A stretch of 64,000 nucleotides of DNA from Streptomyces sp. RKAG290 (GTDB lineage Bacteria > Actinomycetota > Actinomycetes > Streptomycetales > Streptomycetaceae), in the NCBI RefSeq assembly GCF_023701695.1, contig NZ_JAJOZC010000001.1, positions 2,790,001 through 2,854,000 on the forward strand. The letters run 5' to 3'. Shown in pieces: positions 1 to 9,207 of this stretch (within the stretch, counting starts at the first letter, position 1; the number at the start of each line of letters is the position of its first letter). The position numbers and the translations under genes are program-made. The notes under the pieces are model-generated. The model was not told the DNA's origin. It was given only the letters and a program-made list of their open reading frames with translations, and ran no database searches.

Positions 1-476
1 AGGAACATGACGACGGAGGCGAGGGCTCCGGCGACGGACGAGATCAGGATGTCGCGGTTGTAGACATGGCTGAGCTCGTGGCCGAGGACGCCGCGCAGCT
101 CCCGTTCGTCCAGGATCTGGAGGATGCCGTCGGTGCAGCAGACCGCGGCGTTGCGCGGGTTGCGGCCGGTCGCGAAGGCGTTGGGGGCCTGCGTCGGGGA
201 GATGTAGAGCCGGGGCATGGGCTGGCGGGCGGCGGTGGAGAGCTCTCGGACCATGCGGTAGAGCTGGGGCGCCTCGAACTCGCTCACCGGGCGGGCGCGC
301 ATGGCCCGAAGGGCCAGCTTGTCGCTGTTCCAGTACGCGTAGGCGTTGGTGCCGACGGCCACCACGAGCGCGACGATCAAGCCGGTACGCCCGAAGAAGC
401 TGCCGATGAGGATGATGAGTGCGGACAGGCCCCCGAGGAGTACGGCGGTTCTCAGCCCGTTGTGCCGGCGGTGCAC
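1..476 (-). CDS. htpX: HtpX-family zinc metalloprotease, 5' part only
   Basis: Membrane-bound M48-family zinc protease, known in the family for quality control of membrane proteins. The window edge cuts it after about 158 codons. Residues about 5-45 form two hydrophobic segments. The metal-binding motif HELSH falls at residues 133-137, followed by another hydrophobic stretch, as expected for HtpX. I chose the GTG start at 474-476 because GGAGGG lies about 6 bases upstream and the protein begins with a short basic stretch before the first membrane segment. It lies beyond mscL and nuo2, transcribed the same way, with a 195-base gap from mscL, so it probably has its own promoter. The family assignment is secure; the missing part holds the third zinc ligand. 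Confidence 0.93.
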   Translation of the reverse strand, partial: MHRRHNGLRTAVLLGGLSALIILIGSFFGRTGLIVALVVAVGTNAYAYWNSDKLALRAMRARPVSEFEAPQLYRMVRELSTAARQPMPRLYISPTQAPNAFATGRNPRNAAVCCTDGILQILDERELRGVLGHELSHVYNRDILISSVAGALASVVMF

Positions 477-524
477 GGTACGCCCTCCAAATGGTGCAAG
501 CAGGGGAACCCTTTGCTTGGTGGT

Positions 525-544
525 GCTCCACTCCCCAGTGGAGC
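525..544. other. Perfect 8-bp inverted repeat upstream of htpX
   Basis: GCTCCACT (525-532) and AGTGGAGC (537-544) are separated by CCCC, forming a perfect hairpin or operator-like palindrome 49 bases upstream of the htpX start. It could be a regulator site for htpX or part of a weak terminator after mscL. The rest of the 477-671 gap shows nothing I can name. Confidence 0.4.
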
Positions 545-671
545 CTCCCGTACTGGTCAACGCCAGGCGAGGAGAGCTAGTTCCCTTGTGCTTACGGCCG
601 CGGGGCCCGGCTGCTCCGGCGGTTCGTGCCGGAACGGGCCGTAGGCCGTACGGGTGGAGGCGTGCGGCGGG

Positions 672-1136
672 TCAGCGCTGGACCGGGAGCTTCGCGAGCT
701 CCAGGGCCGCGGGGTCGGGCTCGACCTCGCTGGTGCAGTGGGCGCAGCGGGAGGCGACGGCGGGGATCTCGGTGTAGCAGCGGGGGCAGTCGCGGAGGGC
801 GGCCTTGATGTCGGCCTTCTCCTGGTCCTTCTTGGCCGTGAAACGGTTCTGGACCTTGTTCATCGGCACGACGACGCAGAAGTAGAGGACCGCGGCGGTG
901 ATGAGGAAGGCGATCGCGGCGCTGACGAAGAGCCCGTAGGGGAACGTCACGTCGTCGAACTTGAAGTGGGCCTTGCTGAAGTCGCCGGTTCCGCGGGTGA
1001 TGAGGCCGATCAGCGGCACGATGAACGCGTTGCTGAACCCGGTGACGACTGCGGTGAACGCGGCTCCGACGGCGAGGCCGATCGCCATGGAGATCACGTT
1101 TCCGCGCAGAATGAATTCCTTGAATCCGTTCAGCAC
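672..1136 (-). CDS. mscL: Large-conductance mechanosensitive channel MscL with C-terminal zinc ribbon
   Basis: A 154-residue osmotic safety valve of the plasma membrane. The N-terminal amphipathic helix (residues 1-14) and the first pore-lining helix (about 15-46) match MscL well. The second membrane helix is at about 68-92. After the usual cytoplasmic helix comes an additional tail with C117-x2-C120-x10-C131-x2-C134, a zinc-ribbon arrangement absent from the shorter E. coli protein. GTG start at 1134-1136 with GAGGAG about 9 bases upstream. It lies between nuoN2 and htpX with gaps on both sides, so it is probably monocistronic. Family certain; the role of the ribbon is unknown. Confidence 0.95.
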   Translation of the reverse strand: MLNGFKEFILRGNVISMAIGLAVGAAFTAVVTGFSNAFIVPLIGLITRGTGDFSKAHFKFDDVTFPYGLFVSAAIAFLITAAVLYFCVVVPMNKVQNRFTAKKDQEKADIKAALRDCPRCYTEIPAVASRCAHCTSEVEPDPAALELAKLPVQR

Positions 1137-1231
1137 TGCCCTTGCTCCTCTGTGATGTCATCGCTGTGTGCGTGGTATGCGGGCATGACCCTGCCCTGTG
1201 CGGGCCGCTGTGGGCAAGCCGATCTTGAAGG

Positions 1232-2755
1232 TCAGAACAGGTTGACTGCGGCGAACCTGAGGACCGTCTGCGGGGCGCCCGAGAGGGCGAGGCCGGCTAC
1301 GGCGGTGAGGACGATCGCGGCCGTGAGCGGCGCCGGGGTCCGGTGCGGGGTGGTGGCCTGCGGCTGCTCCGTACCGTCCTGCGCGGGTCCGCGGAACAGC
1401 GCCGCGGTCCACTGGAGGTAGTAGTAGAGCGCGATCACGACGTTGACGGCCATGACGACCGCGAGCCAGCCGAGCCCGGCGTCGACGGCCGACGAGAAGA
1501 CGGTGACCTTGGCGAAGAGGCCGATGATCCCCGGCGGCAGCCCGGCCAGGCAGAGCAGGAAGAAGCCCATCGCCAGGGCAGCCAGGGGGCGGGTGGCGTA
1601 CAGGCCGCGGTAGTCGGTGATGCGGTTGCCGGGGTGGGTACGGGCGACCAGGGCGGCCACCGCGAACGCGCCGAGGTTCACTACGCCGTACATCAGGGCG
1701 TACGCGACGGTGGAGCCGATCTGCCGGTCGCCGGCGTACGCGGCTGCCGCGATCGGCACCAGCAGGTAGCCGGCCTGGGCGACGGACGACCAGGCGAGGA
1801 GGCGTACGGCGCTGCGGGCGCGGGTGGCGCTCTGCCGCAGTGCGGCGACGTTGCCGACGGTCATGGTGAGCGCGGCGAGGACGGCGAGGGCGGGGCCCCA
1901 GACGTCCGCGTAGGAGGGGAACGCGATCACGGTGACGAGGATGAGTCCGGAGAAGCCGACCGCCTTGCCGACCACCGAGAGGTAGGCGGCGATCGGCAGG
2001 GGCGCGCCGACGTAGGTGTCGGGGACCCAGAAGTGGAAGGGTGCGGCGGCCGTCTTGAAGGCGAAGCCCACGAGGGTGAGGGCGACACCTGCCTGGGCGA
2101 GGGTGCCGAGCTGTCCGGGGACGTCGTCGAGGCGGGTGGCGATCTCCGTGAGGTGGAGGGTGCCGGTCGCCGCGTACACGAAGCTGACGCCGAGGAGCAT
2201 CACGGCGGTCGCGACGACGGAGGACAGGAAGAACTTAAGCGCGGCCTCGGAGGAGCGCCGGTCGCCGCGCTTGATGCCGACGAGCGCGAAGGCGGGCAGT
2301 GAGGCGGCTTCGAGGGCGACGACCAGGGTGGCGAGGTCCCGGGCGGCGGGCAGGAGTGCTGCTCCGGCGGCGGAGGACAGCAGCAGGAACCAGAACTCAC
2401 CTGCCGGGAGCTTGCGGGTGTCGCCGATGGACAGCAGCGCGGTGAGCAGGGCTCCGCCGAGTACGAGGACCTGGATGATCAGGGCGAAGTGGTCGGCGGT
2501 GTAGCTGCAGGCGTGGGTGCCGGTGGTGAGGCAGAAGGTGGAGCGGTCGCCGTCGCGCAGCGGGATGAGGAGGGCGAGCGCGGCGACGAGTCCGGCGACG
2601 GCCCCGTAGCCGAGGAGCGGTTTGCGTTCCTGCGCCACGAAGAGGTCGGCGACCAGGACGACCAGCGCGACGGCCGCGACGACGACCGGGGGTGCGATCG
2701 CGAGCCAGTCGACGGACTGGACGAGGCTGGTGGTGCTCTCGGCCGCTGTGGTCAC
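1232..2755 (-). CDS. nuoN: NADH-quinone oxidoreductase subunit N, second cluster (nuoN2)
   Basis: A 507-residue antiporter-like membrane subunit of complex I, last gene of the second nuo operon. It is almost entirely hydrophobic, with about 14 predicted membrane segments. The conserved lysine-bearing proton-channel segment reads FKTAAAPFHFWVPDTY, and a second conserved lysine lies in the SEAALKFFLSS region. The start is GTG at 2753-2755, forming a GTGA overlap with the nuoM2 stop. The in-frame open reading frame extends further upstream, but that part is a shadow of nuoM2. It is paralogous to nuoN of the main operon in this window (47453-49114). It would act in the cell membrane in proton translocation. 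Confidence 0.94.
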   Translation of the reverse strand: MTTAAESTTSLVQSVDWLAIAPPVVVAAVALVVLVADLFVAQERKPLLGYGAVAGLVAALALLIPLRDGDRSTFCLTTGTHACSYTADHFALIIQVLVLGGALLTALLSIGDTRKLPAGEFWFLLLSSAAGAALLPAARDLATLVVALEAASLPAFALVGIKRGDRRSSEAALKFFLSSVVATAVMLLGVSFVYAATGTLHLTEIATRLDDVPGQLGTLAQAGVALTLVGFAFKTAAAPFHFWVPDTYVGAPLPIAAYLSVVGKAVGFSGLILVTVIAFPSYADVWGPALAVLAALTMTVGNVAALRQSATRARSAVRLLAWSSVAQAGYLLVPIAAAAYAGDRQIGSTVAYALMYGVVNLGAFAVAALVARTHPGNRITDYRGLYATRPLAALAMGFFLLCLAGLPPGIIGLFAKVTVFSSAVDAGLGWLAVVMAVNVVIALYYYLQWTAALFRGPAQDGTEQPQATTPHRTPAPLTAAIVLTAVAGLALSGAPQTVLRFAAVNLF

Positions 2756-4326
2756 GACTTGCCTCCTGCGAGGAGCTTCTGCACGGCCGGGTCGGTGAGG
2801 CCGAGGAGGACGGCGGGCCACAGGCCGGCAAGGACGGTGAGGGCGGCGAGCGGGGTCCAGGCGGCGAACTCGTAGCCCTGGATGTCGGCGATCAGGTGCG
2901 GTTCCTCGCGCTTCGCGCCCATGCAGACGCGGCGCACCAGGATGAGCATGTACGCGGCGGTGAGCAGGGTGCCGAACGCGGCGACGGACATGAAGGTCAG
3001 GAAGGCGGGGCGGCTCAGGCCCGCGGCGGGATCGAAGGCGCCGAACAGGGCGAGCATCTCGCCCCAGAATCCGGCGAGGCCGGGCAGGCCCAGCGAGGCG
3101 ACCGCGGTGAAGGCGAGGAGGCCGCCGAGGCGGGGGGCACGGCCGTAGAGCGCGGCGCCGGTGGCACCGGAGAGCGTGTCGAGGTCGGCGGTGCCGTACC
3201 GGTCCTTGACGGCGCCGACCAGGAAGAACAGCAGGCCGGTGATGAGTCCGTGGGCGATGTTGGCGAAGAGTGCGCCGTTGACGCCGGTGGGGGTCATGCT
3301 CGCGATGCCGAGGAGCACGAAGCCCATGTGGCCGACGGAGGAGTACGCGATCAGGCGCTTCAGGTCGCCCTTGGCGCCCGGCCTGGCGAGGGCGAGGCAG
3401 GCGAGCGACCCGTAGATGATGCCGGCGACCGCGAAGGCCGCGAGGTAGGGCGCGAAGGTGTGCAGGCCGTCGGGGGCGATGGGGAGCAGGATCCGGACGA
3501 AGCCGTACGTGCCCATCTTCAGCAGGACGCCGGCGAGCAGGACCGAGCCGACGGTCGGGGCGGCCGTGTGGGCGTCCGGCAGCCAGCTGTGCAGCGGCCA
3601 CATCGGGGTCTTCACCGCGAGTCCGATGCCGATCGCGAGAACCGCGGTGACCTGCACCGACGAGGTGAGCCCGCGGCCGTTGTCAGTGGCGAGTGCCACC
3701 ATGTCGAAGGTGCCGCTCTTCAGTCCGATGAGGAGCAGGCCCAGCAGCATGACGACCGAGCCGAGCAGTGTGTAGAGGATGAATTTCCAGGCGGCTGCCT
3801 GCTTCTGCGCACCGCCCCAGCGGGCGATGAGGAAGTACATCGGGATAAGCACCATCTCGAACGCCAGGAAGAACAGCAGCAGGTCGAGGACGGCGAAGGT
3901 CGCCAGGGTGCCGGACTCGAGGACGAGGATCAGTGCGACGAAGCCCTTGGGGGAGGGCCCCGAAGGCATCTTGAAGTAGCTGTGGAGCGCGCAGAGGAAG
4001 GTCAGCAGCGCGGTCAGTACGAGAAGGGGGAGCGAGATGCCGTCGATGCCGAGATGGATGCGGACGTCGAGCGCCGGGATCCAGCTGATGTCGGTGGTGG
4101 CCTGCATCTTCGACGGGTGGTCGTGGTCGAAGCCGACTGCCAGCACGATCGCGGCGATGAGGATCGCGCCGGTGACGGTGACTCCGTGGCGCAGGACCGC
4201 CTGGTCGGGGCTCTTGCCCCGCAGTCCGGGCGGGGCCGGGAGCAGCGCGGCCACGGCCCCGACGAGCGGGCCGGCGACGATGAACGCGAGAAGGAACTGC
4301 ATCACGGATTCGCTGATATCGATCAC
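2752..4326 (-). CDS. nuoM: NADH-quinone oxidoreductase subunit M, second cluster (nuoM2)
   Basis: A 524-residue antiporter-like proton channel of the complex I membrane arm. It carries the conserved glutamate helix (FEMVLIPMY) and the lysine helix (AVKTPMWPLHSWLPDAH), followed by the downstream LLKMGTYG segment, all diagnostic for NuoM. The GTG start at 4324-4326 follows the nuoL2 stop by three bases; a later in-frame ATG (MQFLLAF) is an alternative. The 3' end overlaps nuoN2 by four bases, indicating translational coupling. The paralogue in the main operon is at 49111-50706. Confidence 0.94.
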   Translation of the reverse strand: MIDISESVMQFLLAFIVAGPLVGAVAALLPAPPGLRGKSPDQAVLRHGVTVTGAILIAAIVLAVGFDHDHPSKMQATTDISWIPALDVRIHLGIDGISLPLLVLTALLTFLCALHSYFKMPSGPSPKGFVALILVLESGTLATFAVLDLLLFFLAFEMVLIPMYFLIARWGGAQKQAAAWKFILYTLLGSVVMLLGLLLIGLKSGTFDMVALATDNGRGLTSSVQVTAVLAIGIGLAVKTPMWPLHSWLPDAHTAAPTVGSVLLAGVLLKMGTYGFVRILLPIAPDGLHTFAPYLAAFAVAGIIYGSLACLALARPGAKGDLKRLIAYSSVGHMGFVLLGIASMTPTGVNGALFANIAHGLITGLLFFLVGAVKDRYGTADLDTLSGATGAALYGRAPRLGGLLAFTAVASLGLPGLAGFWGEMLALFGAFDPAAGLSRPAFLTFMSVAAFGTLLTAAYMLILVRRVCMGAKREEPHLIADIQGYEFAAWTPLAALTVLAGLWPAVLLGLTDPAVQKLLAGGKS

Positions 4327-4329
4327 AAC

Positions 4330-6328
4330 TCACGACCCGGCGTTGACGTTGGCGAAGACGACGGCGGCGACCGCCAGGACCAGGGAACCGGCGAGCAGTG
4401 CGCTGAGGTAGGTCTGCACGTTGCCGGTCTGGGCGCGGCGGACGGCCGTGCCGAGCCAGCGTGCGCCGGTGGCGGAGCCGCGTACGTAGGTGTCGACGAC
4501 CTCGCGGTCCAGGAAGCGGACGAGGCTCGCCGCGGCCTGGACGGGGCGGACGAACAGCACCGCGTACAGGGCGTCCAGGTGGAAGCCGGTGGCCGCGTGG
4601 CGGTGGAGCGGGCCGAGCAGCAGGCGGCCGGGGTCGGCCGGGTCGGGGGCATCGCCGACGTCTCCGTAGGCGGCGGTGTGTGCCTCGATGGCCTCGATCT
4701 CGACGAGGGCCGGTTCCTCGTCGGGGTGGGCGACGACCGCTCCCATGGGGGTGCGGGCGGCCAGCGCCGTGGTGTGGCGCCAGGCCCCGTAGGTGACGAG
4801 CCCGCCGACGAGGCCGACGCCGGTGGAGAGGACGGCGGTGGCCAGGGACGGGGTGAGGCTGTGGCCGTCGAACCAGTCGGTGATGACGCCCACGGTGAGG
4901 CCGAAGGCCATGGTGGGGACGGCCAGTACCCAGAGGACCGAGGTCATGGCGACGGGCTGCCTGCCGTGGTCCGGGGCCTCGGCGCCACGGCCCCGGAAGG
5001 CCAGGAGCCAGAGGCGGGTGGCGTACGCGGCGGTGAGGACGGCGGCCAGGAGACCGGCGACGAGGACGGTCCAGCCGGCGGCGGCCGGGGCGACGTGCCG
5101 GTCACCGAGGGCGGTGTGCTCGGCGGCGACGAGGACGGCTTCCTTGGAGAAGAAGCCGGCGAACGGCGGGATGGCGGCCAGGGCGAGGAGGGCGAGCGTC
5201 ATCGTCCAGTAGGCGTCCGGGATGCGCTTGGCCAGGCCGCCCATGCGGGACATCGCAGCCAGTGAGTTGGTGCCGGCTGCGTGGATGACGACGCCCGCGG
5301 CGAGGAAGAGGACGGCTTTGAACGCACCGTGCGAGATGAGGTGGAACACGGCGGCCCCGCGGTCGCCGACGGCCAGGGCCCGGACATGTAGCCGAGCTGG
5401 CCGATCGTGGAGTAGGCGAGGACGCGCTTGATGTCGTCCTGGGCGAGGGCGGCGAGTCCGGAGCCGATCATCGTGACGGCGGCCATCACGGCGAGGACGA
5501 CGAGGGCTGCGCCGGAGGCGGCGAAGACGGGGAGCAGCCGGGCCACGAAGTAGATGCCGGCGGCGACCATCGTCGCGGCGTGGATCAGCGCGGAGACGGG
5601 GTGGGACCGGCCATCGCGTCGGGCAGCCAGGTGTGCAGGGGGAACTGCGCGGACTTGCCCGCGACTCCGGCGAGGAGCAGCAGGGCGATGACGGTGGGGT
5701 GGTCGAGGCCGTTGTGTGCGACGGCGCCGAGGATGCCGGTGATGCGGAAGGTCCCGGTGTCCGCGGCGAGGGCGAACAGCCCGATGAGGAAGGGGACGTC
5801 GCCGAGTTTGGTGACCAGGAAGGCCTTGAGGGAGGCGGCGCGGGCCTCGGGCGTCTCCCAGTAGTGGCCGACCAGGAAGTACGAGCAGATGCCCATGATC
5901 TCCCAGCCGACCAGGAGCACCATCAGGTCGCCGGAGTAGACGACGAGCAGCATCGCGGAGGTGAACAGGGAGACGAGGGCCGCGTACGAGGGGTAGCGCG
6001 GGTCGTCGCGCAGGTACGCGGTCGAGTAGATCTGGACACAGCTCGCGACGAGGGCGACCAGGAGGGCGACGAGGACCGCGAAGCCGTCGAGGTGCAGCGC
6101 CAGGTCGATCGGGACCGAGCCGGTGGGGGTGAGCTGGGTCGCGGCGTCGATGGCCGGGCCGCCGCCCTGGCGGGCGGCGACGACGGCCGCGATGACGAGG
6201 GAGGCGAGGGAGGGCAGCACCGCGAGCGGGCGCACGAATTCCGGGGCGCCGCGTCCGAGCAGGAGGCCGGCCGCGGCTCCCAGGAACGGGAGGAGGGGGA
6301 CGAGGACGGCGAGGGTCGTGGTGGTCAC
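4330..6328 (-). pseudogene. nuoL: NADH-quinone oxidoreductase subunit L, second cluster (nuoL2), two frameshifts, probably sequence errors
   Basis: The largest antiporter-like subunit of complex I, with the lateral helix. As given it is split over three frames. The first part (6328 to about 5600) has the GWEIMGICSYFLVGHY helix and GKSAQFPLHTWLPDAM. The middle part (about 5600-5380) has [14 protein letters not shown] and DDIKRVLAYSTIGQLGYMSG. The last part (about 5380-4330) has HLISHGAFKAVLFL and FFSKEAVL. One missing base at the G run 5598-5601 and one at 5379-5381 restore 666 residues with unbroken family motifs. GTG start at 6326-6328 forms a GTGA overlap with nuoK2. Since every other channel gene of the operon is intact and both losses lie in G/C runs, I read this as an intact gene with two base-call errors. 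Confidence 0.9.
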
Positions 6329-6747
6329 GGGGTGGCCTCTGCCTTCTTCCCTGCCGGAGCAGTGGCCCGGTCGTCGGTGGCGTCGCCCCGGCCCGTGCCG
6401 GGCTCGTCGCCCTCACCTTCGGGGAGGGTCTCGGCCTCGTCGGTCTCGGCGGTGTCGCGCAGGCGGTCGATGTCGGAGCTGCCGCGGTTGCGGTAGACGG
6501 CGAGGACGATCGCCAGCCCGATGCCGATCTCCGCCGCCGCGATGGCGATGGTGAACAGGGTCAGGGCCTGACCGGAGTGCAGGGCGTCGCGGAGCCAGAC
6601 GTCGAAGGCGACGAGGTTGAGGTTGACGGCGTTGAGCATCAGCTCGACGGACATCAGGACCAGGATCGCGTTGCGGCGTGCGAGCACTCCGTACAGCCCG
6701 GTGCAGAAGAGGAGGACGGCGAGCACGGCGGGATAGGCGAGGTGCAT
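6325..6747 (-). CDS. nuoK: NADH-quinone oxidoreductase subunit K, second cluster (nuoK2)
   Basis: A 140-residue three-helix membrane subunit. The core (residues 1-100) has the conserved glutamates in [14 protein letters not shown] and in the [12 protein letters not shown] helix. NuoK is usually about 100 residues, as is the copy in the main operon (99 residues). Here an acidic tail of about 40 residues follows the last helix, rich in Glu, Asp, Thr and Gly. ATG start at 6745-6747 overlaps the nuoJ2 stop (ATGA), and the stop overlaps the nuoL2 GTG start. Identity is firm; the tail looks like a lineage-specific disordered extension. Confidence 0.95.
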   Translation of the reverse strand: MHLAYPAVLAVLLFCTGLYGVLARRNAILVLMSVELMLNAVNLNLVAFDVWLRDALHSGQALTLFTIAIAAAEIGIGLAIVLAVYRNRGSSDIDRLRDTAETDEAETLPEGEGDEPGTGRGDATDDRATAPAGKKAEATP

Positions 6748-7346
6748 CAGCTCTTGTCCTCTCGGCCCTTGCGGGACAGGACGATCGCGCCGACGAGGGC
6801 GGCGAGCAGCAGAACGGAGAGCGCTTCGAAGGGGAGCACCCAGTGCCGGAAGAGGAAGGCGCCGGTGGCTTCCGTGGATCCCTGGACCGGCCCGTCCACC
6901 TTGATCCAGGTGGTGCGGAAGGCGTCCACGACGACCCAGACGAGTGCGGCAGCCGCGGCGACGGCCACGGCGAGCGCGGCCCAGCGGTGCTCCGAATCGG
7001 CGTCCGGGGAGCGGCCGATGGGGGCTCTGGTGAGCATCAGTCCGAACAGCAGGAGGACGACCACGGAACCGACGTAGATCAGTACCTGCACCCAGGCGAT
7101 GAACTCGGCCGTGAGCAGGAGGTATTCAACGGCGAGGCCGCCGAGCGCCACGATCAGCCACAGGGCGGCGTGCACCAGTTGTCTGGTCGTGACGGTGACG
7201 AGGGCTGCGCCGAGGGTGGCGACGGCGACCAGGACGAAGGCGATCTCGACACCGGTCGGGGAGAGGAAGCCGGGATGGCTCGCGGCGGCGAGGAGGTGGC
7301 CGGAGGCGGCACCGGGGATGGTGGCGGGGCCGGTGGCGGTGATCAC
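6747..7346 (-). CDS. nuoJ: NADH-quinone oxidoreductase subunit J, second cluster (nuoJ2)
   Basis: A 199-residue membrane subunit of the complex I proton path with five hydrophobic helices. The [21 protein letters not shown] helix is the NuoJ hallmark. I set the start at GTG 7344-7346, because it overlaps the nuoI2 stop as GTGA and leaves a typical NuoJ N-terminus; the longer open frame upstream to 7511 is shadow sequence inside nuoI2. It is shorter than the main-operon NuoJ (276 residues), which carries a cytoplasmic tail. Confidence 0.93.
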   Translation of the reverse strand: MITATGPATIPGAASGHLLAAASHPGFLSPTGVEIAFVLVAVATLGAALVTVTTRQLVHAALWLIVALGGLAVEYLLLTAEFIAWVQVLIYVGSVVVLLLFGLMLTRAPIGRSPDADSEHRWAALAVAVAAAAALVWVVVDAFRTTWIKVDGPVQGSTEATGAFLFRHWVLPFEALSVLLLAALVGAIVLSRKGREDKS

Positions 7347-7872
7347 GCCTGTCCCTCCTGGTCCGTGGGGGCGGGCGGAGCGGCCGCGGCCGCGGCTTCC
7401 TCCTCGCGCTGGGTACGGACCTTCTCCGCGGACTTGCGGGCGGCGGCGATCTCCTTCGGTTCCTCGGCGGCCGGGTCGAGCGCCGGCGGTTCCGGAACCG
7501 TCCACATCCACTCACGGAGCTTGTCGCGCTCATGGGTGAGTTCGAGGATGTCCGTCTCCGCGTACTCGAACTCCGGCGACCAGAAGAGCGCGTCGAACGG
7601 GCACACCTCGATGCAGATGCCGCAGTACATGCAGAGCGAGAAGTCGATGGCGAAGCGGTCGAGCACATTGCGGCTGCGCTCCCGCCCGCCCGGGGCGGCG
7701 GCGGGCACCGTCTCCTTGTGGGAGTCGATGTAGATGCACCAGTCGGGGCACTCACGGGCGCAGAGCATGCAGACCGTGCAGTTCTCCTCGAACAGCGCGA
7801 TGACGCCGCGGGAACGGGCGGGAGCTCGGGCTGCGCGTCGGGGTACTGGGCGGTGACGGTCTTCTTCGTCAT
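7343..7872 (-). pseudogene. nuoI: NADH-quinone oxidoreductase subunit I, second cluster (nuoI2), one frameshift, probably sequence error
   Basis: The ferredoxin-like subunit that carries two [4Fe-4S] clusters between the peripheral arm and the quinone site. The ATG at 7870-7872 opens [12 protein letters not shown]; the frame then breaks at the G run 7815-7817 and continues from about 7815 to 7343. Restoring one base gives 176 residues with both cluster motifs, [12 protein letters not shown] and [12 protein letters not shown]. The tail after the second motif is Ala/Pro/Lys-rich. It has little similarity outside the clusters to NuoI of the main operon (242 residues). The stop overlaps the nuoJ2 start. 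The break looks like an under-called homopolymer. Confidence 0.88.
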
Positions 7873-7927
7873 CGTCCGCAGGGTGACGGCGAGGCCCTTG
7901 GCCAGGCCTGCGCCGGGGATCGGGGCA

Positions 7928-8896
7928 CTAGTTGATCGCCACCTTCACGATGCCGGTGAGCGCGATCTGCGCCAGGGCGAGCGGGATGAGCGTGGTCCAG
8001 GCGAGCTTCTGGAGCTGGTCCTCGCGGAGCCGGGGGTAACTCACGCGCAGCCAGATGACGACGAACGCGAGGAGGCCGGTCTTCAGGAGCGTCCAGACCC
8101 AGCCGAGTCCGTCGGCGCCCAGCGGGCCGTGCCAGCCGCCGAGGAACAGGACGGTGGTCAGTCCGCACAGCACGACGATGCCCGCGTACTCGGCGAGCAG
8201 GAACAGCGCGAAGCGCAGACCGGTGTATTCGGTGTACGCACCGAAGATGATCTCCGAGTCGGCGACCGGCATGTCGAAGGGCGGGCGCTGGAGTTCGGCG
8301 AGCCCGGCCACGAAGAAGACCAGTGCGCCGATGATCTGCCAGGGCAGCCACCACCACTCGAAGGCGTCGAGGATGCCGGGGAGGGAGACGGTGCCGGCCG
8401 CCATCGCCACGGAGGCGGCGGCGAGCAGCATCGGCAGCTCGTACGCGAGCAGTTGCGCGGCGGTACGCAGGCCGCCGAGCAGCGAGAACTTGTTGGCCGA
8501 TGCCCAGCCCGCCATGAGCGAGCCGAGCACGCCGATGCCCATCACGGCGAGTACGAAGAAGATGCCCGCGTCGACGACCTGGCCGACCGCGCCCTCACCG
8601 GGCCCGATCGGGATCGCGACGAGGACGAGCAGGTACGGGAGCAGCGCGACGGCGGGCGCGAGCTGGAAGACCCGTCGGTCGGCCTCGGCCGGGACGATGT
8701 CCTCCTTCTGCGCGAACTTCACGCCGTCCGCGACGAGCTGGGCCCAGCCGTGGAAGCCTCCGGCGTACATGGGGCCCAGGCGGCCCTGCATGTGGGCCAT
8801 CACCTTGTGTTCGGCCTGGCCCACGATGAGGGGGACAACCATGAACACCGCGAAGACGATGACCAGGCGGAGGGCGACGTCCAGTACGTCGTTCAC
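7928..8896 (-). CDS. nuoH: NADH-quinone oxidoreductase subunit H, second cluster (nuoH2)
   Basis: A 322-residue membrane subunit forming part of the quinone chamber. It has eight or so hydrophobic helices. The cytosolic loops [20 protein letters not shown] and [26 protein letters not shown] carry the conserved Arg and acidic residues of the quinone funnel. GTG start at 8894-8896 forms a GTGA overlap with an upstream Ala/Pro/Glu/Thr-rich reading frame, which I interpret as the tail of nuoC2. The main-operon NuoH (467 residues) is longer because of a C-terminal cytoplasmic extension that is absent here. Confidence 0.94.
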   Translation of the reverse strand: MNDVLDVALRLVIVFAVFMVVPLIVGQAEHKVMAHMQGRLGPMYAGGFHGWAQLVADGVKFAQKEDIVPAEADRRVFQLAPAVALLPYLLVLVAIPIGPGEGAVGQVVDAGIFFVLAVMGIGVLGSLMAGWASANKFSLLGGLRTAAQLLAYELPMLLAAASVAMAAGTVSLPGILDAFEWWWLPWQIIGALVFFVAGLAELQRPPFDMPVADSEIIFGAYTEYTGLRFALFLLAEYAGIVVLCGLTTVLFLGGWHGPLGADGLGWVWTLLKTGLLAFVVIWLRVSYPRLREDQLQKLAWTTLIPLALAQIALTGIVKVAIN

Positions 8897-8999
8897 TCGG
8901 TATCGCCTCCGGCGGGGTGTCGGGGGTACGGGGGTGCGGGGGTGTCTCGTGTGCCGTGGGTATCGCGGGTTTCGTGGGCCTCGCGGGTGGCTTCGGTTT

Positions 9000-9120
9000 C
9001 GGATGCGGCCGGGGTGTCCGGGGCCTCGGGGGCGTCCGGGGCCTCGGATGCGGCCGGGGTGTCCGGGGTGCCCTGGGCCTCGGGGGCCTGCTCCGTGGGG
9101 TGGGGGTGGGGTGGGGTGGG
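9000..9120. repeat. Short tandem G-rich repeats and G-quadruplex-prone tract
   Basis: The motif starting GGATGCGGCCGGGGTGTCCG occurs at 9001 and again at 9046, with shorter GGGGCCTCGG and GTCCGGGG copies between. It is followed at 9097-9130 by runs of four and five G separated by single T, a strong G-quadruplex pattern on the plus (template) strand. The repeats encode the PDTPAASEAPDAPEA-type tail described for nuoC2. Slippage is likely here, which also makes exact base counts uncertain. Confidence 0.7.
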
Positions 9121-9125
9121 GTGGG

Positions 9126-9207
9126 GGTGGCTTCTCCCCTACCCGCCCCTTCCCGAACCGGGGGCTCCGCCCCCGGACCCCCGCTCCTCAAACGCCGGAG
9201 GGGCTGA
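9126..9207. repeat. Dispersed Streptomyces-type intergenic repeat with GC-rich hairpin
   Basis: Contains CTCCTCAAACGCCGGAGGGG (9183-9202) next to a hairpin CCGGGGGC-TCC-GCCCCCGG (9157-9175). I recall this combination as a very common dispersed repeat between Streptomyces genes. Here it lies in or beside coding sequence at the nuoC2/nuoH2 junction. A genome-wide search for the 20-mer would confirm that it is multi-copy. Confidence 0.6.

Noticed and set aside
2692..5265. 857-codon plus-strand open frame opposite nuoL2/nuoM2
   Set aside because: Gly/Glu/Asp-rich composition typical of antisense shadows in high-GC DNA; it lies opposite well-supported membrane-protein genes.
4330..6328. nuoL2 as a genuinely decayed gene
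   Set aside because: Two clean single-base losses in G/C runs with perfect motif continuity, and the same kind of defect in core genes such as nuoD and nuoE, point to base-call errors.
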